Source of the DNA: Pithys albifrons albifrons | Lineage: Eukaryota; Chordata; Aves; Passeriformes; Thamnophilidae | Assembly: GCF_047495875.1 (NCBI RefSeq) | Contig: NC_092497.1 | Span: forward strand, 58,925,477-58,989,476 | Reading direction: 5' to 3' | DNA: 64,000 nt | Shown: positions 24,501 through 37,552 of the stretch, in pieces | How the letters are laid out: every line of letters begins with the position of its first letter | Position numbering within the stretch: the first letter of the stretch is position 1 | Notes under the pieces: generated by a model | What the model was told of the DNA's origin: nothing | The model's input: only the letters and a program-made list of their open reading frames with translations | Database searches by the model: none | Made by a program: the position numbers and the translations under genes

Positions 24501-27500
24501 AAGGCAAATCAAACCAAATGAGAGTAGTTTGGAAACTTCCTAAAATAATCATAATGTCTATGCAAAAACAGCTGTGGAATACCATAATTGGAACTAGCTC
24601 TTAATAGAGCTGATTTTTTTTCCTGCTGTTTAGGAGAAGAATGTGGGATGAAGTACTCAAGTAAAAATCCTGATGTGACTGAACTGCCTCCTAAGTCTTT
24701 CCACTTCAGCCACTAAAATGTTAAGGATTCTATTCCTGTTTCGTCCCAATCCCTCAATGTGAGCAGCTAGTCTGAAACACTGAAAGTGTACATTGGCCAG
24801 TAGTGATTAAAAATGGTGTTAACAAGAGGAATATCATTTATTCTGCTGTGCCAAGAAAAGAAAGTCTGATTACCTAGCCAGAAGGGCAGTTCAGAGTAAC
24901 ACCACAGCAGCAATCCTTCCAGTACAAAGAGTGGAGATGTCAAAATACTTCTAATGGATGGATTTTGACTGTACCCCTTGTGTCTACAGGGCAATGGCCA
25001 AACTGGAAGCCACTTCAGCCACTTTCTCCACTACACAACAGAAAACATCAATCTGTGTGGTTATTTTAGCTCCTTCATGACACAATGGGCACATATGTGA
25101 CACATTTTGGGTTGTGTAAATTATTCTACACACAATACCAACATAGGTCACACAGTCTTGCAGCAAAACTGTAACCAGCTTGGCCCTCCATTCGTTATGG
25201 ATGAAGGCACACATGGAGGGCTCTGCACTTCCCAGCATGAGATGTACACTGACTTACTGAAGCAAGGCCCATTGCAGGGACACAAAGCTGTTTATGGAGC
25301 AGGACTGCCTGTTGTAGGAAGAAAAGCTGAGAGAAGCAGGTTTTCTAGCTTGGAGAGCAGAAGTCAAAAGGGGACCTGGAATGACCTAATGAAAGGATGT
25401 AGAGAGGAAAAGAGCAAGGCACCTCTTGGCGATTCTCATTGAAAGGATGAGAGGCAACAGTCACAGCTGCAAGATAATGAAATTCTGCTTAGATATTAGA
25501 GGTGAGGCTATTTAATGGTAGTCACAAGGAGGCTTATCAAAGACTGAAGCAGGGGTCAAAAGCACCTACGAAATCTTGGTCCGGGGAGATAGCAAGTTTG
25601 AAAATGCTCAGCCCTAACTTGAGCAAGAGGTTGAAGATGGTGATTTTTGGGCATCCCTTCCAAGAAAATATATTCTGCATATATAAGCTGTATAGGGGCA
25701 ACCAGCAAACAAAAGAGGCTTTGTCAATCAGTCTAATCATACATAGATATTTGCCCACCCCTCAGACAACTTCCCACTTTAATCTCATCCTAAATGAGTT
25801 TCAAGACTTGAATTCTAAATCAAATCAAGACTTTAAAACATTTCAGGCCTGGCCCACATTAAGTGTGCAGTGCTATGTTATGCCAAAGCTTGTAAATCCT
25901 GTCAATTCAAACATACAATGAGTTAGGATCCTATCAAAAACTATACATAGACCTAATAATAAATATGTAATAATTAATTTAGAAATCAAGATCTGGTTCA
26001 CTTCTCTTATGCTTTCTAGACACCATGAGCTCCCACTGTAACTTGTGTGACTCTAAACTTAACAAAGCCGTCTTCTTATTAATAGGCAGAAATAATGACA
26101 CATGCTGTTCCAGTCTTGTGAAAGCAGATCCTTTGGCACTGAGGCTGAAATATTTAATTAACAATAAATGTGTTATTTACCACCACAGGCCTTTGAAAGA
26201 GAATCTTGTTTCATTACCCATTTAGCTGGTAAGTTTCTTTTTATTTCAATTTCCCTGGCAGTTCAACAAACCATCTTCGTCCTAAACTTGTTCTTCACAT
26301 TTTATATCTACCACTATCCATCCATTCCTGTTATAATTATTGCCCAGGCTTTTATGACTGACTCATACAGAAGAAACATCAAGCATATGCATTCATTTGT
26401 GCTGCTTTATGAAGGACTATTTTGTTGGATGTTGGCATAAAACATTTGGGACAACCTGTTAGAAAACAGCCAACAGGGATGAAAAACAAACCAAACAAAA
26501 AAACAACCCTTATGGAATTCTTTCCTGTATTTCAAGGGATAGAAAACTCTTTTCAAGTTTTTAGGTCAAAGGCTACATATAGGGAGCAGTGTGTCAGTCA
26601 GGCAGAGGAAATGGTGCAAAGATGCAGAGAAAGTTTCATGTTTCCTCTCACCTCTCTGCTGATCCTTGGTTGCCTTTTTGATAAAGGGATTTAGTGGGAG
26701 AAGTTTAACTGAGGTGTAGAGGGAAGGTATAGAAACAAAGGAAGGATATGAAACAGGACTTTGCAGAACAGAGCTAAACAAAGGAAATGTTTCTCTACAC
26801 CTCAGTGACCCAGCTGGGACAACGCTGTAACAGCACTTGGCTACAACAGGTGGTTTTAAGGTTTCACACAACTTTTTGCTCTTCCCCATAAAATCATAGA
26901 GGTCAAACCAGTCCACAGCATAAATTACAGATGTGTAAAGTTGCTGAACAAGACTGAGGAGGCTTTGACCACTGTAAGTACAGAACACCTCTCATTGGAT
27001 TGCAGTACCTAACATGCATAAAGAATAGAAAGAATGTGGGGTCCTCAAGCCACAATAATTTTTGGGAAAGAATAGTACTTTAAACTTTTATTAATATAAT
27101 ACAGTCTTTTTACAGTTTTCCTCTTTTTCTCTTCTTTATGCCTTCTTTCACTCTTTGTCTCATCTTTTGTGTATATTATTCAGGGTAATATACAGACTTA
27201 GAGGGATGGTGAGCACTCAGACCAGTAAAAAATAAACTGTATGTTGTCAACTCCCAAATTTTTTCTTTATCTTTCCTCTGTTTTAATTCACAATAAAGAT
27301 GAGTTTTCGTGGTCACTTACATTCACTTTCATGTCTACTACAGACAAAGTTTTAAAAAGGCATTATACTCCAAAGACATTTTCCAGCTAATAGATCCCCA
27401 CCAAAGCCAATTAATATTAGATATACAAAGTCATAATCCTTTCAGTAACAGTCCAGAGGAAAAAAAAGCACACTATTTTAAGGATTTTTTACCATATCCT

Positions 27501-28827
27501 GCTAGTATGTTTAATCAAACCTAGCATTCATTAAGAGGGAAAACATTAGGAGGTTTTTTTTCCTTTACATAGTTACATAAAACATGACTTTTTCCTTTAC
27601 ATAGGCACATAGCACACGCAAGCATGCAAGAACTTAGTAAACCACACTTCTTTCATTCTGATATTTATTTTGACAGCTTTTAAAGAGCATGGAATGTATT
27701 TATTTGTTCTCACACATTAGTTCAGACAAATATATAATGTTCTTCCTGATATAGTGGTGATCTGTATCTACTAAGCTTCAGAAAATACACAAATCTAACG
27801 AGCTGCATGGCAGCAGTTAAAAAATGCTGCAGACCACTGTTACAGTGTTGCATCAATAGTGATATAATAAAGCCATAAAGTCTTATCAATACAAATATCA
27901 ATTTTTTTCCTGAAGCCACACAGATTACACTACAGTAAAAGATCAAATAAATTGTATATCATATCATCTGAGTTAATTCCAATGCCACAATCTACCGGTC
28001 ATGTATGCTGTTCTGTAAATTTATCAAAATCAATGTGGAAAAATTGTTTTTACCACATCATAAAATTGTCATTCTTTCTTGTCTGTTTGGCAATCATTTT
28101 TCCAAGAGAAGATCACATATCAAATATGTAAGAAATTTCAAAGATTTCTCAGAGTGCCTTAAAGTGGACCACATACCATGGTCTAGTGTCTGTCATACAT
28201 AAGTTAAAAGAATTCCATTAATTTCCTCCCTTAATTGCATGAGCAAATAATTCATAGAGTAAAAGGGAAAGGAAACTTGAAATGCAAGACTTAGGTCACC
28301 ACTTCTGAAATGCCATTAATGTACACAGTGACACTTTCAAATTTAAACAAATGTATGTTCATCAAACAACAAAATAACATCAAGCAACAGTATATAAAAA
28401 GAAAGAACAGGTTAACTTTTCCTCTGATTTATGGCATGCATAAAACATCAGTGAAACCTGTGAAATTCAAAGAAACAATGTAAAATCCTTATGAGGCAAT
28501 GAATGACTGTTCTCTTCATAGAATCACTAATGAATCTGAATATCTACATGATAGTAAGTGAGCTCTTGATGACTGGTTTTCATTTTCCCTGTTTCATGAA
28601 CAAAAATTTACACTGGATTACATGGTGATATAATTTGTACCTACAAAACCCCTTCTCTCTTGCATTATCTGTGTTTTCTCAGTACAGTCCCAAACTTCTA
28701 AAATTTCCTCCAGTAAAGGAAGGCAGTTGGTAGAAGATGTAGTTAAAATATCCAGTAAGGAATGACAAAAAGAGCCACACCATTCTCTAAAACAAATTCG
28801 GTAACCAGTATTATATGAAATGTATGG
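18582..28827. other. 10-kb non-coding stretch, no gene or repeat recognised
   Basis: Uniformly AT-rich single-copy-looking sequence. No exon, RNA gene or interspersed repeat was recognised on either strand. Frames of up to 140 codons occur (for example on the minus strand at 26566-26988 and the plus strand at 25502-25921) but lack any recognisable domain. A spaced 16-bp repeat (TTTTTCCTTTACATAG at 27557-27572 and 27589-27604) is the only local duplication noticed. Confidence 0.6.
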
Positions 28828-28833
28828 TATATG

Positions 28834-29000
28834 TGTGGACTCCTTCCGTCAGGGGTGGTCGCCGGGCTGAGAGCGGGAGGAGCTGACCTAAGCTTCTAAG
28901 GGGCCTGATCCTAGGGAGCGCTGCTTGCCGCTTTCCTAGCCTTGTTCCTGGAAGCAGAATCCTTCCACCGTATCAGTGGGCTTTTTACAATCCACTGATA
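28834..29000. other. small GC/CpG-rich block, possible insertion of unknown family
   Basis: A block of about 165 bp stands out from an AT-rich, CpG-poor background by containing seven CpGs between about 28849 and 28970. It ends in a perfect hairpin (28971-28979 paired with 28992-29000). The 6-bp word TATATG flanks it at 28828-28833 and 28999-29004, which could be a target duplication. Read on the minus strand, the sequence ends TCCACACA, as an LTR's U5 would. However, the opposite end is not a clean TG, so a truncated ERVK-type LTR is only one possibility. I do not recognise the family. Confidence 0.35.
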
Positions 29001-29004
29001 TATG

Positions 29005-32000
29005 CCTAATCTCTAAGGGAGTGTCTTACTGTAGCCCAAGAAATCTCTATCATATATTTACTTTAGGATTTATGGGTGAGCACAGAAACATGCATCTATG
29101 TATAAAATGTATTCCAAAATGGTAAGTTCATAGAGCTGTGCACACAACATACTAACTTGGAGACAATATATACATCTGTAAAATAGCATGGCTACTTGAG
29201 CTCTGACACAGAAGTGAACTGAACAGCTTTAGACAGGATTAGTTAATAAGCGTTGCCCAAAATGCAGTAGTTCCCACATACCTTTAGATACAAAAGAAGC
29301 CAATATAAATTACAGCTCTATGATTCACACAACCTCAGCTTATGCTAACCAAATCAAATATTAGAGCTTCCAAAACTCACACAGTCAACCTGAAAATTAA
29401 TGAGCAGTACACTGCTATTTAGCACAATTAAATCCCATGCAAGCAAAAAATAAAAAGAAAAAGGTGAAAGTGAAGTTGCTATAAATGTTTTAATGTGTTC
29501 GATATAAATTCCTTTGCAAGTGAGTAATGCTAAAATAAAATTTCTAAGCCATTAAAAAACATAAAGAAAACATTAGTATATTTCTGCACTATTCCAAATA
29601 ATCAGCATGTAAGCAACCAAAATGAGATGGCTGTTACTACAAAAATAGAAGGGACTTTAGAAATCTGATTAATTTCTATTATGATATTAAGAAGTAAAAT
29701 AAAACATTTTGTGCCTGTTGATAGGGTGCCAGACATTTGCATAAATAGTGAGAGATGTTTCAGAAATACAATGATACAAAAGATGGCTAAATGCACTGAA
29801 GTGAGCAAGAGCAGAAGTGAAACGTTCTGCTGCCACTGCTTTACCAGCTAAATATTCCAAGGTGTAGAGGTTTCTTCTGACCCAACAGAGAAAAGACAAT
29901 GCAAATTGAAAGTATGCACAACATGACTAGTCCTCAGAGCATAGATGGTGTCATTACACTAATGAAAAGTAAAGGTTGTGTTTAAGAGATAATATAAAAT
30001 ATGAATACAGAACAATAGTTTCAAATAAAATCTATATAGAGAAGTTACCTTCTTAAGGAAGGCCCAGCAAATTTTAAACAGTTTTGCAGTTCCCATATTT
30101 GTTTACAGTGAGATTTTTGTGAAATAACATGGGGAAAAAAGTTTCTGCTGCTTTGATACATGTTGTCTGGGCAAGGATTTTGGCACAATCTTCATGCACT
30201 GGTTTTGCTGCAAATGTGAGAGTCATAGTCTGGTGTTCTAGCATGCACTGGTCATCTTTCTACTGTTTAATCATGCAAAGGATGCCCTTCTTTCTCAAGA
30301 GACATGATATTCACTGTTTGGGCTGAGTAAAAAGTATGAATTAAGACATTAGGACAGAGTGATTTGGGTATAATCTCATTTGCATCATACTCAGTGAGAC
30401 ACCAAGAAATCATCATCGCCATCACTATGATAATGTAGTACAAGGAAAACAGGAGGAGGTGCTGCTCTTGGTATTGGTTTCAGACAAGGGATTTCACATA
30501 AAAAGAGGAGGACTGGGCTGAAATAAATCCAATAGATGTTAGCCCATTTTCAGAGCTAAGGAATGAATTAAAATGCTTTGTTCATGAAATCCTTAAGGGC
30601 TGACTAATAAAATACAGCTGGGAACATTACAAAGGTAATTTTGCGCAGTTTTAATTATATATTCACTGCTATGACTAGCAGAAATAATAAGATTTTTTCC
30701 TTTCTTAAAGATATACCTGGGTGCTACCACGTTAGAGGAGAAGGTGCAGCACCTCTCTTGTTTGTTCTGAGGAACACTAATACCTGAATTTTAAAACATT
30801 CTTAAGATACCTTCTGGGAATTAAAACTGAAGGAAAAGGAATGAGTCCAGCAAGGTGACTCACCATAACATCAATAGAGATTAAATTCAGTCCAAAGCAG
30901 AACAGAATTCCTATACATTTACGTATGGCAACAGATTTATCTAAGCTGCAAAAAACATACACACTTTTCCAGCCTTCAAATACCCATACTTTCAGACACC
31001 AAGGACTCCTGAAGCTCTTAATTCATTAGTTTCATCATTAATAATAATAATAATAAATTGGAAACAATCCACCCTTTCTAATTTTTGAAAATGGTTCTAC
31101 TATTGGGACCCATCAAGTCATGATTTTTACAATACAAATGTGAGAGAAGACAAATATATTGTTGCTGTTTTGCTACTACAGTATTTGTGGTCAAATTACT
31201 TCTTTTACCAAAGTGAATGGGAATCACTAGGTTATACAGGGACATGAATCGTGTCCCATTCTCTGCACAGACACAGAGGAAAACAGAGTCTCTACCCCAA
31301 ACAGCTCACAGAAAAGGGCAAGCAGATAATATCAAGCAGACTCAGCAGATAATACAGATAAGACAAACCTTCTTCAAGACACATTTTGAATGTTTTAACA
31401 CAAGGTGTGAGAATTCAGTGACCTCACTGGTTGCAATCACACACAAGACTGTCAAAAGATAAAACTAGCAGAAATGTCACCTTTAAGACATGTCCAGTTC
31501 CTTTTCCACTGTTGATTGCATTCACCCCACAGACTGGCCTTGCACTTCTCATACAGTAACTATTTTCATCATCATTCTCCGGATGGATTTTCACTGTTAG
31601 TGGAAAATGGGTGATGATCTCCATAAGCCATAGCTGGCAGATATTCACTTATATTTGCACTTGAAAGGGTATACAAACCATGTATGCCTACAATCCAGAC
31701 AGCATGGCAGATGGCAGAAAACCAACTACTTCGTGTGAAACAGTGAAAAGAGCATTATAAAGATCTCTGCACAATTCTACAGGTAATGGAAGAAGTGCAC
31801 TGGAGGAGACAGCATCTGCCTCAGTTCTTCCAAGACTGCCAAGGGTTGTCTTTTTCTCTGTAACCTTGGTCTTACAGGATGGACCATGTAGGAACAGCCC
31901 TGCTTTGGCAAACCAGAAGGACCTGTCATTCAGGGTTTAGTACTAAATGACAGGAACCTCCCACTGTCAAAAATCATTTGTGGTAATCAATGTCCAGCCC

Positions 32001-32768
32001 AGTTTCCCATAGGCAAGTCTTAAGGCACATATCTTTCTGTTTGCATTCTTTTTTTGCTTTGCCAAATGAATGAAAGTTATTTTTTTATATTTAAGTGTAG
32101 TTTGGGGTGGTTAGAGTGAAGGTCAGATAGCCTGCCCTCAAAAGATATTTCCATTTACTTCACAGTGATGTATATTGAGTCTGACACCTTAGTCTGTCAC
32201 ATGGCACTCCCACCAGAACCAAGTCACCAGAAAGAAAGGATGATTATTGATACTTTTTTCTGCTTCCCATAAATAGAAAGTTGAAATCTTTCATCATTTT
32301 CTTTCTTCCACGAGCCTCTACAGTATTTTTTCCAAGAACTTCATTGTTTAGTCACTTCCATGATACTGCAGCTATTCTAGTGAACAATAGCTTAGAAATT
32401 AGACAATGACGTGGAAGAGAATCATTTTTTTAATTGCACTGTGCATCATTGTAACTATGAAGCTGCTTTTGGCTTTCTATTTTTTTCTCTCTTTACTTGT
32501 TAGCTTTCCCTCCATCTTTTTTAGCAACCACAATTTGCAATGTTCTAAATAAATGTTATGGCTATATCAGTAGTGGAAACAGCAGGATTTTTGAGTACAA
32601 GAACTGTATTTATAGAATTTAATACTTTGCCTTCGCTGTTGTAAGTCTACTAAGTTGGAATACCAGCGTTGCTAATGTTTAATCTGAAAATTACTCTAAA
32701 ATGTAAAACTACAATCAATGTCAGAGAGGTGATTGAGACATAAAAAATGCAGATGTCTTAGCAACTGA
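29005..32768. other. non-coding sequence, no gene recognised
   Basis: AT-rich with no recognised exon. It contains a (TAA)6 microsatellite at 31038-31056 and a 9-bp-arm inverted repeat at 31922-31954. Confidence 0.6.
31038..31056. repeat. (TAA)n microsatellite
   Basis: About six copies of TAA in a row. Confidence 0.9.
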
Positions 32769-33478
32769 ACTTCTTTAATATCTTCATTGATGATCTGGAT
32801 GCAGGGATTCAGTTGGTGCACAGATGATACCAAGTTGAGCAGGAGTGTCAATTTCCTGGAGGGCAGGCAGGCTCTGCAGAGGTACCTGGACAGGCTGGAT
32901 CAATGGAACAAAGACAATTGTATGAGGTTCAACAAGGCCAATTGCTGGATCCTGCCCTCAGGCCACAACAACCTCCTGCAGTGCTACAGGGAAGGGGAAG
33001 AGTGGCCTAGAAGCTGCCATGCAGAAAAGTCCCTGGGGATGTTGGTCAATACCAGCTGAACATGAGCCAGTGTGTTCCCAGGTGGCCAAGAAGGCCAGTG
33101 GCATCCTGGTCTGTGTCAGGAATAGTGTGGCCAGCAGGACCGGGGCTCTGATGGTCCCTCTGTTCTGTGCACTGGTGAGGCCACATCTCCAATTCTGTGT
33201 TCAGTTCTGAGCCCCTCACTGCTAGAAAGACATTGAGGTGCTGGAGAAAGTCCAGAGAAGGACAATGGAGCTGAGGAAGGGTCTAGAGAACAAGTCATGT
33301 AAGGAGCAGCTTAGGGAGCTGGGAATGTTGAGCATGGAGAAAAGGAGGCTTGCAGGGGAGATCTTATCACTGTCTACAACTCTCTGAAAGGAGGTTGTAC
33401 CTAGGTGAGGGTCTGGCTCTTCTCCGAGGCAAGTAGTAACGGAACAAGAGGCCAAAGGCTGTGCCAGATCAAGCTCAG
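32769..33478 (+). mobile_element. CR1 LINE, 5'-truncated, left part (interrupted by an LTR)
   Basis: This is the sense strand of a chicken-repeat-1 type non-LTR retrotransposon, truncated at the 5' end as usual for CR1. Translation gives recognisable C-terminal reverse-transcriptase ORF2 sequence followed by the 3' untranslated region. The copy is broken at 33478 by a solo LTR. The CR1 text resumes at 34192 with the expected continuation, and its 3' tip is at about 34415. Divergence and multiple disablements show it is inactive. Confidence 0.93.
32787..33260 (+). pseudogene. CR1 ORF2 (reverse transcriptase) C-terminal fragment, disabled
   Basis: The conceptual translation at 32823-33054 contains CR1 ORF2 signatures: TDDTKLSRSV, then [18 protein letters not shown], then AEKSLGMLV. 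After a frameshift around 33025-33060, the next frame continues with [20 protein letters not shown] and [12 protein letters not shown] up to a stop at 33208. There, a Trp codon of the family appears to have become TGA, because the family-like text KDIEVLEKVQRR resumes after it. Intact CR1 ORF2 encodes endonuclease plus reverse transcriptase of roughly 900-1000 residues. Only about the last 150 residues are present, with at least one frameshift and one stop, so no functional protein can result. Confidence 0.9.
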
Positions 33479-34191
33479 TGTGCTGGTTTAAAGGTAAACC
33501 AGCAGGAGAAGTGAACCCAACACAAAAGAGATTATAAATCAGAGTTACAATTTAATAAAAATATTACAATAAATGCAATGATACAAAGAGAAATTGGTTT
33601 TAACCCACAAAACCCAGAAGTATAACGCAGTCCTCTGGGGCACAAACAGAATGGTGTTCATTAGCCCCTGTGCTGAGCTCCACGTGGTTCCCCTGAGTCC
33701 AAAGTAAAAAAAAATCATCTATTGATGCAGATGACGACTGCAGTCCGGTTGAGAGTAGTGGTCTTCTCCTATCAAGGTTCTGGTCCTTCTCTGGATCTGA
33801 CAAGTGGTCCCACAAGTCCCCAAACCCCAAGATTATTTACCCTCAGGTTTAGGTGGAAATGCCCAGAACCTCCCGCAGGGCAGGGAATTCCACAATGGAT
33901 GATCTAACTCTGTGAGTCATGGGATATTTTGGAATCATTGATGGCCCGTTAGCAGACATCTGGCTTGGTGTGGAGGTGCAAATGCTCCTGGAGGGGAGTT
34001 ATCACAGCTTTTATCTCACAGGTTTCATTAACCCTCAGCTTACAGCCTGAGGAGTCAGGTGTGCCCTGGGCAGCTGCTGCAAATGGTCCATTGTTAATAG
34101 TTCATGAGAAATGACACAGACAGTTTAGAATACACAGCTTTGGTCACACCCACACAGTGATAAATTGGTCCTGACTTGCTGAACTAGGGCA
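33479..34191 (-). mobile_element. solo LTR of an avian endogenous retrovirus nested in CR1
   Basis: This is a 713-bp insertion with retroviral TG...CA ends (TGTGCTGGTTTA at the left, GAACTAGGGCA at the right). It is flanked by a perfect 5-bp duplication CTCAG at 33474-33478 and 34192-34196. Removing it together with one CTCAG restores continuous CR1 sequence, which proves it is an insertion. Read on the minus strand, it ends TTTAAACCAGCACA with an ATTAAA poly(A)-type hexamer at 33551-33556, about 70 bp before the end. This matches the usual R-U5 layout, so minus is taken as the sense strand. The 5-bp duplication suggests an ERVL-like integrase. No internal genes remain, so it arose by LTR-LTR recombination. 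Short frames inside are not genes. Confidence 0.92.
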
Positions 34192-34415
34192 CTCAGACTG
34201 GACATCCAAACAATTTTTTTTCACTGAAAGGGTGGTTAAGCACTAGAATGGACTGTTCAGGGAGGTAGTGGAGTCACCATAGCTGGAAGTGATCAAGAAA
34301 TGGCTAGCATGGCAATCAGTGGTCTGGTCTAGTTAGCAAGGAGGTGTTTTATCAAAGTCTGGACTTGATGATCTTGGAAGGTCTTTTCCAGCCTAAATGG
34401 TTCTATGATCCTGTG
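34192..34415 (+). mobile_element. CR1 LINE, right part with 3' tip
   Basis: This continues the CR1 copy after the LTR. Text characteristic of the CR1 3' region follows (TTCACTGAAAGGGTGG, then GGTAGTGGAGTCACCAT, then TTGATGATCTTGGAAGGTC). The end at about 34401-34415, TTCTATGATCCTGTG, is the short terminal repeat typical of CR1 in place of a poly(A) tail. Together with 32769-33478 it makes a copy of about 930 bp. Confidence 0.93.
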
Positions 34416-37400
34416 CTCTCTGCACTGCCTCCTCTTATGGCAGCTAGAGACAGAACATCACCCTACACATAACTCGGCTTTTGCCTGCAGTTTGTTCAAC
34501 TTACTTGCAATAGGCTAATTGCCTGGCTATCCATCAAAAGAGGGTATCCTACATCTGTGTGTTTCAAATAGGGGCAGAATCCTTCAGTAGGAAGGAAAAA
34601 AGGAGAATTCATAATAAATGGGAATATCTTTTCATTTCTCCATATCACAGGAGAAGCTGTAAATATGATAACCTACAAGGCAGCACTCTTAATTTTCTTC
34701 CATTTACTTTTTGTATTGCTATCTTTGGGGCGCCCAGAGCCAAAAAGCATACTTACAAATGTTTCTAGAATCAAAAAACAGACACATCATTCATACTAAA
34801 AGCAATAGCAGGTATGATATGTTAGACAAGTTGATTTGATCTTTTGGAAATTGTTTAGTATCTAAAACTTTGTATGTCATACATGAAGAAATAGTGCCAG
34901 CAGGATATTGAAAACCACACAGAGCTCTGTAGGAAACATTAGGAAAGAACAGGGCAACTAAATGAATACCCATGGAAAATAGATACTATGAAATTGGATC
35001 CCTGCTGTATCAACCTTTGTGGATGATATTGCCAATTTGGAGAACAGTAGCTTTCAGGGGTTTTGGTAACCAGAAGTTATATGGAATATTGCTTAAGTCT
35101 ATTCTTGCATTGAAAACTACAACACTTTCAAGTATAATAAAATAACTATCTTCCTAGTATCCAACAAAATTGTTGTCTCAAACTGCATTATCTATTTGGA
35201 TTCACAGTAAAATTGTTGAAAGATGAAGTGGTGCAGAAACCATCTGTCAGCTGAGGCTGGGGTTTAATTGACACAATTTTCTTAACGTATTTTACACTTA
35301 CACCTCATGTGATAAAACAGTGCATCTGTTGCATTTATTTCCTCACAGAATAAAAATAAAAGGGAATAAAAGCCACAAAAATATAAATATAAATTTGTAG
35401 TGCATTGTGTGGGCAAATATAACTACTTAGTTTTAGTTCTTCAGTTTCTTTATGTTCAACTTAAAATCCTAAATAACATTCCATAACTGTTGAAAACTTA
35501 ACTTCAAGATTTTCTGGACTCTTAAGCTGAAACCTCAATATTTAAAATGCTGGAATCATAACCAATCCTTCAAATTGTCAGTCTTCCCAATGAAAATCTT
35601 TTTGCTAAGGAATTTTTGTAAATGGGAGCTGATAAGAGCTTGAAGTTGGAAAAGCCCCTTTACACCTGTTTGTTTCAAGTTCCTCAAAAAAATTTAACAA
35701 CAAAAATTTAAACAACAATGTGAGAAGTTCACAATCTCTTGTCAGATGTCAGCTTCAAAGAAAATGACAAATATCTAAAAGGATTCCCCCCCCTCCCCAT
35801 CTTTTATTTAGTGAGCCTGTTGAGTAAATAATGTTTTACCACCCATCTGTCTCCTAGGGACCTATAATTCTACAATAAGCAGCCACTTTATTTCACAGGA
35901 GGTTTCTTCTTGGTTTCAGAAATATGTTGTAGCATGCTGATTGATTTGCACTCAAATATAATGGTTCTGAAAAGCAATGAAACCTTGACTCTCACAAGAT
36001 ACAGACAAAAGCAGTTTCCAAAACATTCATACTTGACATAAGACAGCCCTGAACTTTAATGTGCATAGTAAAAAAAGTATCATTTGCACAAAATGTAAAC
36101 AAAAAGGGTACATTTAGCAGGGTCAGAAAACTTGGGTGCTACTCAGTTTGGATTAATGATGTACAAATAATGAGTTGCACTTAAAACAGCTATGTTGTCA
36201 AAACATTGCTCTTTTAATCCCTGATAAATTATGGGGTTTATGAAAGCAGATTTTTGGAGATAATTGAAGATTATTTAAACATATGTGGAAAGCAGATTAA
36301 GTGTGAATCTACTGCTGCTAATGTAAATGGTATGTCTGTCATGAGTCTTTGTACTTCACCGTTTCATAAATCCACAGCTAGTTGTGCATATATTTTTACT
36401 ATAATCCAATTTTATTTCATGTCTAGACTTTTCACATTAAAAAATGTCATACATGAACTCAGTTGGAAGGTCTTTTCAGTTCATCATATCAGAATGCATT
36501 AGGTTTTAAAGCAAAAGAAATAACTTCCAGATTGGGTGACCTGTTTTAACCCCTCTTCACCTGCTTAACTGGGAAATACAGGAAGAGATTTCCTTAAGGA
36601 TGTTTACACAGGTTTTCTGTTAGTATGGTTGTGTCCTGTTTAAAGCTGAGTGATATTTCTTCTTGAGTTTACAAAAAATAGCATCCTACTGCTTCACTTC
36701 AATCCACCTCCAAGTTACAAGAACACAAAAATTTCTGATAATTTATTTTAAAACTCATGTGTTATTTCCTTCCTTTTTTATGATGGGTGAATGTCTTCTT
36801 GTAGTTTATTGACAGTTTCATGACTTGAGGCCATCAGCAATGACCTTCACCTTTAGGCATTTTAAAAAAATCTAAATATTTATAGTGTTTAAAAATTATA
36901 TTAATAATTAAAATTGTAATTTAATAGTAAGTTTTCTTTGGCTAGCTATCCTTCTGCCTTCCCTTCCACAAGCATATACAGTCCTTTCTCTCCATAAGTA
37001 CACCATAGAACTGATTGTAAAACTGTATCTTGTGCTTAGAGTAACAGCAGCTGATGGGCAGGCGCTTGCAAGCTTGAAAAGGTGTCCACTAAGCACACCC
37101 AGCAGAGCAGCTCCATTCCTGTTTAACTGATGTCAGACAGAGTCATGGGTAGGAGTAAATCAAAAGAAGTGGATGTGGAGTCTGTAATTAGCAATGCCCA
37201 CAAAAACCGTCAGTAGTAACCCTGGCACAGCAAAAGCAATAAAGGAATGAAGAATGAAAGGATTGTTTACAGGCCTAGCTAAAAAATCACATGCAGTGGC
37301 CATTTTAAATTCAAGCATACTAATTTCATATAACATTTGAGATTTTTGCAAACCAACACAGAGAGGGCAAGCTCTGCTGCTTGAGTTTCCTTACTACTTC

Positions 37401-37496
37401 CCAGATCTACCTTTGCCAAAAGTTGTGTTAATGATTCTTTACTCATTGCTGCCAGCAGTTCCCTATAATGTGAACAAAACAGAAAAATCAACTTCC

Positions 37497-37552
37497 CAAA
37501 TAAAATAAAATAAAATAAAATAAAATAAAATATATTAAAATAAAATAAAATA
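37497..37552. repeat. (TAAAA)n microsatellite
   Basis: About ten copies of TAAAA, interrupted once by TATAT at about 37530-37535. CR1 elements do not end in poly(A), so I treat it as a simple repeat and not as a retroposon tail. Confidence 0.95.

Noticed and set aside
27557..27604. 16-bp direct repeat TTTTTCCTTTACATAG with 16-bp gap, considered as target duplication
   Set aside because: The 16 bp in between is too short to be an insertion. It is more likely a local duplication by slippage.
37497..37552. (TAAAA)n as the tail of a retroposed gene
   Set aside because: No gene-like sequence or matching target duplication was found next to it.
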